NCBI GenBank assembly: GCA_021432635.1
Contig: MU270020.1
Location: 522,054 to 586,053 of the forward strand
Source: Thozetella sp. PMI_491
Lineage: Eukaryota; Ascomycota; Sordariomycetes; Chaetosphaeriales; Chaetosphaeriaceae
DNA: 64,000 nt
Reading direction: 5' to 3'
Numbering within the stretch: position 1 is the first letter of the stretch; each line of letters begins with the position of its first letter. Under the pieces are notes generated by a model. The model saw nothing but the letters and a program-made list of their open reading frames with translations. It did no database searches and was not told the origin of the DNA. A program made the translations under genes and the position numbers. Of the stretch, positions 55,450-64,000 are shown one piece after another.

Positions 55450-58400
55450 GGGCGTGTGACTGTCTCCGTCGGCCGCGAGCAGGTTCAGACAAAAATAATC
55501 TCAATGGGACCCTGCGCAACCAGGTATGAGGAGGAAGTAGGTAGCGAACAACGACGGGGGAGGAGGCAAGATATCAAATTTAATAGAGAAATTTGTTGGG
55601 TACCTAAGCAAGCTTAGCAAATGAGATCAGCGTGTCCATCACGGCACGCATATTGCAGTAGTGGCCTGCGGGGAACACACGGCAGTGAGGCTTTGCGTAC
55701 CATTTTCATTATTCCCCTGCTGTGAGTGGTCAATGACGAGGGGTGTTACCCCCTGTCTTCTCCGCACTAATGCTTTACCTCGCAGACCTGGCCAGAAAGG
55801 GAGTCTGGAATGGCATGCTCTGTTCCTCTTGGCATCTGGCACCACCAAATCTCTGTCACTTCTCCGCTACGGTGCTATTGACAGGCCCTGAGAGTAACAG
55901 TGAACTGTGCCAAGCAGAGCGGGGTAGTGGTGCTGGGCTTACTTGCCTTCCCCTAGCGCCTACGATGTCATCGCGGCTGTTACCCCAATTGCTTTTATCA
56001 ACCCTCAAGGGCGGCAGCAGATTATGCAGCAAGAAACGCATCAGCAGATTGTGTGCACGTCTATTGGACAAAGAGCAATCGAGAAATTTGTGAAAAATTG
56101 CTGACCAGTCGCGTGGAAGTGCCACCGGAAAGGAAAGGGTCATGTAGGACAAGCGGACGAAGTGGAAACAGAACTACGAGTCCGATGGTAAGCACAGAAT
56201 GTCCGAGATGACACCTCACGTCATTACCAGGCTGCTGGAAGATATGGGTAGCTATATTCCGTAGTAGTCATCCTGGTGGCTTACAGAAGGTTGTTCGATA
56301 GAAGTTAACGGGCTTCAAAGACAACCTAGAACTTGACGGCCTACTGGATACTAAACTCTGCGGGACGGAAAGCTCTCGTACCCGACTTCAGGAAACAAAC
56401 CCCCGGGATAATCTCGCTGGCTACCTAACTAGTACAGTACCTCAGACCACGCGACAAAGGCTGGCCTAGACCTGTCCATCCGTAGCCGCTGGGATGTAGG
56501 TGGTGCACATTCTGCTGGCTTGGCAGTGAGAATTCCTAGCCGTTCCCCTTTTGTCGTGGAACACACCGCCGCATTTGACACCAATAATATAATTAGATAT
56601 GTGTACCCCGAGTCAAGCCGGAAATAATAGCATTTAAGGCTCTGAAAATGACCTAGTGTGGCACAGCCGTTATGGCCACCACAAGCAAGGCTACCGCCAT
56701 AGCAGTCGTCCTAGCATGCATTTTACAGCTCAAGAACTGCCTCTGGAAGTTCATCAGAGAGGGTTTAGCGAAGACAGGTTTACAGGTAGAACCTTGCGGA
56801 GGCACCAGGGTCCGAGCCGAAGGAAGGCCTGTGTACAGCAAGGGGTGAGTAAGTCGGATGCACATCTAAAATGAAGATGCCAGGCCCATCCGATACGGAT
56901 TGCACAGCATAGCCAGAGTCATTCCTAGTTTATATCTGTACCAATCTCACATAGTGAACCCTAGACTTGTGGCTTTGTGGGAAGTGCGCTGGAAGAAAGT
57001 TGTCCGCCGGCCGAGTCTCGTTCCCAGAAACAAGATCATCGCAGTCCACGATCTTCATATTGCCACTGATCATTATCAGACAAAGGGATAGGACTTGCGC
57101 GAACACTCAGACCGAAGAGAGCTAAGACAGTGGAACTAATGAGCCCGTAAGACATGACGGGCATGATCTGAACGTGAGATGGTGAGTATGTTCTAGCCCA
57201 TATGGGCAGAAGGTAACCCGAGATTTTGTGCTCTTATCCCTCTAACTCTCGAGAGTGCTTGTGGTACTACCGCATGTGAGTGGACAATGGCATGTATTTC
57301 TGTCGCTATTTATTCGGCCCCGCCGCCGATTTCGCTTCAACCTATACTATTACGGCACTGGCATCTGTGTCTACGGGCTGCATAATTCTCTGCGAAATTT
57401 TCGAGCCACCCCTTGGGGGAGTTGGATCGACGATAAACTATTGGGCAGCCAAGGATTATGACCACGGCACTCGGGGCAACTACGTCGGCGAAGGGGCCAA
57501 TTCTTAGATCAACGGGATGGTCAAACTAACTACTGGGACCTCCCAGCCACTTAAGTATTCTGTTCGGCTATTTAGACCTCTTCAACCTCTTGCCAGGTCA
57601 CGGCCACACACCGCTGCTTCCGCACAAGCGACTGGCCTTTGTTCTGCTCTGGTCTGCCGAGTATGATGCCATGCGCGCCAATTCCTCCGACATCGCAGAG
57701 CTGCGCACATGAAGTTCTCTTCGAGAACACGTCGTTAAGAAAATGCGCTTTCGGTGTTTAGAGACAGTCCCATACTTCACCCAGCCCTAGATCGCTTCTC
57801 CTTGATGCTCCTTGGTGCTATATTATAGGGCTTTTTAGCTTAGCAAACCGATTTAATCCTGCTTGCTCTTTATTGATCTATCTACTAGTGAACCTAATTG
57901 TGTGATGGTCCTGTGCGACATGTTGATAGAGGCTTGTGTATTAAGGCTTATAGGCTGCTTCTTCTATCAGACATACCAATAGGATCTGCTGGCTTTCTCT
58001 CGTGTTTAGTCATCTGCATCAACAGGTCAAGCTATCCCTTCTCTATCTTTCTTACACTATTTAAAGCGAAACCGGTATTGCATTTGCTGTGCGAGCCAAG
58101 TGAGTTTGTTTTCCTGTGCTGGCTTAGCTGGGATATACTTTACTACATGCTCTAGTTATGCCTCAAGAAATCTGTATACGCTTTGTTAGCCTGTTCTGAA
58201 CCGTGCCACACTGTGCCTCTCTTTCCTTTGCTAACACCTTATCTTTCTAGGAGTTGTGTAGATTTATGTGCCGTTTAATCTGACATCGTATATGAGACGA
58301 AAGGGTATAATGTAATCCTTGATTGTTGATATTAGTTAGAGTGGATAAGCCAATTGGACGACAGAAGCCAAGAGATTTAATCCCCAGTATCCCCCAGTTG

Positions 58401-59116
58401 GGCCTTGGCTTGGAATGGCCTAGTCGCCTTGTGGCGGCTCCGTTGGCTCGCTATCATCGATGTGGCGTTATTGCCTTTGAAATGTGCCGTTATGGTGGCT
58501 GGCTGGCTGCATGTTCTTGTGAATATCGAAGGGTGCTGGTTGATTAGAACTCTCTACACCATAGGGCAGCGGGTGCAGGTGCTGCCTGTTGGATCTGCAT
58601 ACATTCAATCTAGCAGCGATAAGCTTCTAATAGGCCTACAGCGTGCGTCACGGAGGGCATCGGATGCCCGCCTTCGCTCGTTATGATATGCTTCAAGGTC
58701 AATTGGTAAGATTGGAGTCAGCGCTGCTCGAGACAAGACTCAAGTCCTGGGTCTCCACGCCCTGCGCCCTACGCCCTTGATCCTGCGAAATATAGGGAGC
58801 CGGGATTACACAGCTGTTGGGCCAAGCCATTAATCTGGCAAGTGCTTTTTGCAATTAGGCGATCGAGCGGTGTCTTCGCGGCAGCTATTAGTGCCTCATT
58901 CTGCAGGAGTCACCTGGTATCCCTTGAAGTCGGTTTTACACCTTGTTCTGCGCCTTAGATTGAGAAAGCGGGGGAGCAACTTGTTGCCTCCTCGCTTCGC
59001 ATGTGACTCAGCCCTGGTCCGCTGCGGTCCCCATCGGTTGGTCCCGGAGAGGAGCTGACCTCAGACACTATAAGAGGGGACAGGCCGGGTTGTCGAGACA
59101 TCCGGTATGCCTCAGG

Positions 59117-59157
59117 ATGGGGGGGGGGGAGGAGGGGAAGGGGGGAAGGGGGGGAGG
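59117..59157. repeat. Guanine-rich tract (possible G-quadruplex)
   Basis: Runs of 3-10 G separated by single A or short gaps on the plus strand, fitting the G3+N1-7 x4 rule. Confidence 0.5.
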
Positions 59158-61282
59158 TTCTTGAATTTAAAGTCCACCACAGACAAATCGAGTTCCCGAG
59201 TTCCATCAATCGTGCCCGGCGATGCGTGGGAATTGATTATACGCGGGTGGGCTGGCTGATGTGCACCCCTGGGCTCTCCGGCCCGAATTGCAGTATTGCG
59301 CTGAGGGAGATAATCGATGCAAGCCTCGTCGATGGCCAGCCCTTCTGGCTAGGCTGCGTTGGGGCAAATGTGACCGGTCGCCCGGGAATGTGGATGGATG
59401 TCGGTCGCACCCCTAATCTTCCGGCACGCGGTGGTGTCCTGCAACTGGGATTACTATCCGGGATGCGTTCAGGCTAGATTGGGTGGGTCGCCGTCAACAG
59501 CGTCGCAGGACCGCGTAAGCCGGCCGGTCGGTCGTGCCAACGGGGCAAGTGGCAACGTTCGATTTTTAGAATCACACAATCACACATCTTTGGGCGCTTG
59601 CTCCGTGAGTGTGCCGCTCCACCGACCGCTCGGTCTACGGAGTAGGTAGTGCAGAGAGATAGGGCCGATGCTGCGATCGGAAGGCGAAGAAGCAATAATG
59701 AGAATACTAGACTGTCAGACTGCCAGCGTGTGTGCGTGACAGGATGACCAGAATCGAGCTAGATCTAGTAGGATAACCCAGGCAGCTCGGCTGGTCAGCG
59801 AGCCTGGGACGATGGTGTCCGACGCGCTCGGCGTAAGCTATCCAACTTTAGGAACTTTTGGCCGCGATAGCTCGTTTTCGTTCTTCTGCTCCTTCCTACC
59901 TAAGAACTGGAAACGACGAGCCGCAGGGCGCGACTGGAGTCGGGAAAAGATAGGCGGGTCCCAAGGTCAGGCCCTGCTCCAGACGGGCAAGCCAGGCTAT
60001 TGGGTCTTGCCTATTGGACGAGAGGCTGCCTGCCAGTCCGGGGCGCCGACTGTTCGCCGTGCGCCCGCGTGCGCTTTGGGGAGCGATAAAGAAACAACAA
60101 AAAGCACCTCCACTCCCCATTTTGTCTCGCTCGCCCCCTCAACCGCGGCCCACGCATACGCAGGTTGATCCTGAAGGCTTGGGGGCCTGGACGGTCGAGG
60201 TTTCCACGGTCTCGAGCGTCTGGAGGCGCGACAATGCGCATCCAATATTCACGTATTCGCGTCGTGCCCAGCCTTTGTGCCGGCGGCCGACAGCAGCCAA
60301 GGACGGCAACCGATGTAACGCAGGATTGCCAAGCTAGCAAATCGCGGAGGCCACTCCGCGCCTTGCTGGGGTGGGTGCTGGCCTAGGGGGGTGCTGCCAG
60401 GGGGGGGAAGATGAAAACGCTCGAGTGACCGGTGCAAGGGGAAAGGAAGGGGAAGGAGAAGGAGCAGGAGAAAAAGGGGGGGGGGAGGGGTAATGAAACG
60501 GAGGCTCAAAAACGTTGGTTGGACCGTTTTATTGATTCTCTTGGCAAGAGGGAAAAAACGCGGGGGACGTGGCGCCACACCGTTTACCAACCTTGCCTGC
60601 CTGCACCTGCACTGAAAACAAGCCTTTTCTAGCCTCCTATCTGCACTCGCGGCTGGCCGGCGGGCAGGGTTGGCAGTGTCAGTACCGGGCCCAATGGCGG
60701 CAATTTGCAGGGCACCCCCTTGACCGAGTCATGCCAGGCGGCGATTTGCCAGGGTTGGCAGTCAGCGCGAGCAGGTCCGTTGGCGTCTTTCCAGCGCCCG
60801 TAGCTTCCTCTTTCACTCGCCGCCCCAGCCGATCCTGGGCCTCGGCCGCCTCGTGGCTACAAAACGTAGCTCTTTTTACGTTTCACCAGCCTGCCTCGGA
60901 TAAGCTCCCGCTGTGTGAGAGACGCACGATAGGCGCCACCGACATCCACTACTCCAAACCTCCTTCCCGATGCGGCCAGCACGCCTGAATCCGCGCTCGA
61001 GCTCAGGTGCCACGCGCCCAAGTCTTTCCCCTCCTCTCTCCCCGTCCGATGCCCGTGTCTCGTACGGATACTTTCAGCTCGTCTCTCGTGGGCCCATGGC
61101 TCGGCTGCAGATAGCAATCCCTGCTCCTTTGATTGGTGCCCGGGGGGAGGTACCGCACAGGACGACCTACCTAGTACAGGAGGATGCGCATGTCGGTCCT
61201 GGACCCTCCCTGCCCTGCGCGCGTCGAGTAGGTCGCAGGCGATCCCAGCTCCGCGCTCGATACTACTTGTGAGTATTGTAGG

Positions 61283-61289
61283 TATATAG
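61283..61289 (+). promoter_or_regulatory. TATA box of OPT gene
   Basis: TATATAG lies 133 nt upstream of the ATG at 61422, followed by a CT-rich leader typical of well-expressed fungal genes. Confidence 0.45.
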
Positions 61290-61421
61290 TTTCGCCCCTC
61301 CTCGGCCAAGGCCTCCCGACCCGCTTCCCCCCTCCCTTCTCGCGGAATTGGCCACGAGAGCTTCTGCATTTCCCTCAATTGCTTCCCTGCCTGTAGCATC
61401 GAAGCTCCAAAGCCCGTCGCA

Positions 61422-64000
61422 ATGGTGCTCGGATTCCGTAGCAAGCGTGCCACGGTGCAAGAGGAGCCCACTGAGGCGGCTGCCACTCCTGACCAGATTG
61501 AGTCGAAAGCCGTCGGCGATGGCGAGAACATTGCCCACGCCTCGGGCGTCGACGAGAACTACAACGTCGCCGAGGGCGTCGACCAGCTCAAGAAGTTCAA
61601 GGCCACGCACCAGTGGGACTACAACTTGGACTATGACCAGATCGACACTGTGAACAAGGCCGTTGACTCGGACGATCTCGAGAAGACGGCCAACCTCGAG
61701 CACAGCCTGCTTGAGGAGAACTCGCCGTACTTCGAGGTGCGCACTTCCGTACGCAATTATGACGAGTAAGTCAAGGAGAAACCAAACCACACGCTGCCTC
61801 TCTACCTTCCTCTCCAAAGCAGCTGCTCATTCGTGACCCTAGGGATCTCCCCTCCAACACCATCCGGGCGTGGGTGATTGGCATGATCGCAACCACCATC
61901 GTATCGGCCGTGAACATGCTGTTCTCGCTCCGCCAGCCGTCCATCAACATTTACGTCTATGTCGTCCAGCTTCTCGCCTATCCGGTCGGTGTCTTCATGG
62001 CTCGGGTGAGTAGATGACATGGCCAGAATCCCCACCACGCGGGGAGCATATGAGGAGCATCGCTGACGCTTACAATGTAGACCCTCCCCAACAAAGAAAT
62101 CACAACCTTTGGCATCAAGTGGAACCTCAATCCTGGCCCGTTCAACTACAAGGAGCACACCGTCATCGTCATGATGGCCAATGTGTCCATCCAGGGCGGC
62201 ACTGCGTACGCCACCGACGTGCTGCTCGCCCAGCAGGTCTTCTACGGGCAGAACTTTGGCTGGGGCTTCCAGATGCTGCTCACCATCACCACCCAGTGCC
62301 TGGGCTTCGGTATGGCCGGTATCGTGCGCCGATTCCTCATCTGGCCGGCCGCCATGATCTGGCCCCAGACGCTGGCGAACACGGCCCTCATGTACACTCT
62401 CCACGACCACACGCCATCGAACCCGGCCGACACGAACGGCTGGTCAATTGGTCGCTACCGCTTCTTCCTCTTCGTCTGCCTCGGCTCCTTCATCTGGTAC
62501 TGGTTCCCTGGCTGGATCATCCAAGGCATCTCGTACTTCTCGTGGGTGTGCTGGATTGCTCCGACCAACCTCGTCGTGAACCAGATTTTCGGCAACACCA
62601 CGGGATTCGGTATCCTCCCCATCACCTTGGACTGGACCATCATCACCGCCTACATTGGAAGCCCCCTGCCCTACCCCTTCTTTGCCATCGTGAACACCCT
62701 CATCGGTGTCGTCGTCTTCTTCCTGATCCCCGGGTTGGGAGTCAAGTACACCAACACTTGGTATTCGGACTATCTCCCGATCGCGAGCACGCGAGCCTTC
62801 GACAACACGGGTGCGCACTACAACGTCAGCAGGATTCTGAACGATGACTTGACGCTGAACGTTGAGGAATACCACAACTATTCGCCCCTGTTCCTCTCGA
62901 CTTTCTTCACTCTTTGCTACGGCGTCTCCTTCGGCGGTCTGTCCTCCATCATTGTGCACACCATCATGTTCCACGGCAAGGAGATCATTGAGCGCTGGCG
63001 CCTTGCCCGGAACCAGGACGCTGATGTCCATCTCAAGATGATGCGCAAGTATGTCGACACTCCGGACTGGTGGTACTATGCTCTCTTCATCATTCTCTTC
63101 GCCATGTCCCTCGTCACCGTGCTCTACTGGGACACCCACCTCACGTGGTGGGCCATGATCATCGCCATGCTCCTGGCCATTGTCTTCCTGGTGCCCATCG
63201 GCATGATCCAGGCCGTCACCAACACTCAGTAGGTGCTAATCTGTCTAATGAAGTCCACGGTCTGCTAACAATTTCGTAGAATGGGTCTCAACGTGCTGAC
63301 GGAGTTCATCATCGGTTACATGCTCCCCGGCCGCCCCCTGGCCATGATGCTCTTCAAGACCTACGGATACATCACTATGTCCCAGGCCCTTTACTTTTTG
63401 CAAGACATGAAACTGGCGCATTATATCAAGATTCCTGTGAGTTTTCCGGCCATCTCTTATTAAAATGTGTGTACTGACCCTATCCCAAGCCTCGCGTTAC
63501 GTTCCTGGCCCAGACGGTGGCTTGCCTCTGGTCTGCCATTGTTCAGGTTGCTGTATTCAACTGGGCTTTGGGCAGCATTGAGGACATTTGCTCTCCCGAC
63601 CAAAAGAACAGCTACACTTGCCCCAACGCGTCCGTGTTCTACACTGCGTCGGTGGTCTGGGGTGTCATTGGGCCGGCTCGCGTCTTCGGCGCCGGTGCGC
63701 TGTACTCTGCCCTCCAGTGGTACTGGCTTCTCGGCGCCGCCCTCCCGGTCATCACCTACTACCTGGCCAAGAGGTGGCCCAGGAGCCCGATCCGCTACCT
63801 GCACTGGCCTGTGATCTTCGGCGGAAATGCCCTGATCCCGCCGGCTACCATCTTCATCTACTTGTGCTGTAAGTTGCAAACCTTAACCCTGCTATTCTCC
63901 CCGCTAGCTTGTGGCCATGTACTCACGCGCTACCAGGGAGCGTCGTCGGCATATTCTTCAACGGCTTCATCAAGCGCCGTTTCAAGGGATGGTGGGGCCG
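61422..64000 (+). CDS. OPT-family oligopeptide transporter (3' end outside window)
   Basis: Six exons visible: 61422-61765, 61843-62005, 62081-63228, 63280-63436, 63490-63868 and 63937 onward. The frame is continuous for about 750 residues and cut by the window end. A 115-residue hydrophilic N-tail precedes the first helices. The signature [10 protein letters not shown], the [13 protein letters not shown] segment and later [20 protein letters not shown] (split here: [20 protein letters not shown]) identify the OPT family. Many helices follow. The end ([14 protein letters not shown]) is the usual near-C-terminal loop, so little is missing. Proton-coupled uptake of small peptides or glutathione-type compounds at the plasma membrane is expected. 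Confidence 0.92.

Larger units (their letters stand above)
55450..61421. other. Gene-free 6-kb region
   Basis: Divergent flank between the MFS (-) and OPT (+) genes. I find no frame with domain, signal or splice support. 57540-58350 is AT-rich. Guanine-rich tracts occur at about 59117-59157 and 60474-60489. The right 1 kb is GC/pyrimidine-rich and holds the OPT promoter with a TATATAG at 61283. A decayed transposon or a non-coding RNA gene cannot be excluded. Confidence 0.5.

Noticed and set aside
59812-60168. 118-codon plus-strand frame in the 6-kb gap
   Set aside because: Overlaps equal-length frames on the other strand and has no domain.
1-64000. tRNA, rRNA or CRISPR features
   Set aside because: Reading for tRNA B-box-like words and regular repeats gave no convincing candidate; CRISPR arrays are not expected in a fungus. 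A covariance-model scan would be decisive.

Overview
The window is chromosomal DNA of a filamentous ascomycete (Pezizomycotina, probably Sordariomycetes). The grounds are GT-AG introns of mostly 46-110 nt with CTAAC/CTGAC-type branch points, GC-rich coding sequence, and fungus-restricted families (CFEM, WSC, PTH11-like rhodopsin domain, Zn2Cys6 plus fungal_trans regulator, QDE-1/SAD-1-type RNA-dependent RNA polymerase). I rebuilt gene models by joining open frames across splice sites and checking codon phase; all complete models below close in frame. Family names come from motif recognition, not database searches.

Layout. 0-5 kb: 5' exon of a rhodopsin-domain membrane protein (-), a secreted Ser/Thr-rich glycoprotein with RW-x-N repeats (+), and a small GGAGN-motif protein (-). 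6.8-9.4 kb: a coiled-coil protein with Ala/Gly-rich segments and a C-terminal CxxC (+), whose frame is ambiguous near 8.6 kb. 10-15 kb: a linalool dehydratase/isomerase-like enzyme (+) convergent with a membrane-anchored copper amine oxidase (-). A 375-bp foldback element with degenerate telomere-like inner arms sits just upstream of the oxidase. 15.7-24.1 kb: a 1748-residue secreted protein (beta-propeller, Ig-like, WSC, PAN, WSC, WSC) (-) and a two-CFEM, GPI-type wall protein (-). 26-30 kb: glyoxalase-3-like protein (+) and a nine-exon Zn2Cys6 regulator (-). 32-36 kb: RNA-dependent RNA polymerase (+). 38-41 kb: secreted FAD oxidoreductase (+) convergent with a glycosylasparaginase (-). 41-56 kb: zinc alcohol dehydrogenase (+), rhodopsin-domain protein (-), pisatin-demethylase-like P450 (+), tyrosinase (-), Cys-rich type I membrane protein (-), MFS drug:H+ antiporter-type transporter (-). 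55.4-61.4 kb is gene-free. 61.4 kb to the end: an OPT-family oligopeptide transporter (+), cut by the window end.

How the genes fit together. Three themes recur: cell surface and secretion (WSC/PAN giant, CFEM, RW-repeat glycoprotein, Cys-rich membrane protein, two rhodopsin-domain proteins), redox metabolism (amine oxidase, FAD enzyme, alcohol dehydrogenase, P450, tyrosinase, LDI-like enzyme), and export/uptake (MFS, OPT). The mix of P450, dehydrogenase, tyrosinase, MFS and a Zn2Cys6 regulator resembles tailoring genes of secondary metabolism, but no PKS, NRPS, prenyltransferase or classical terpene cyclase is visible. I therefore read it as an accessory-type region rather than a proven cluster.
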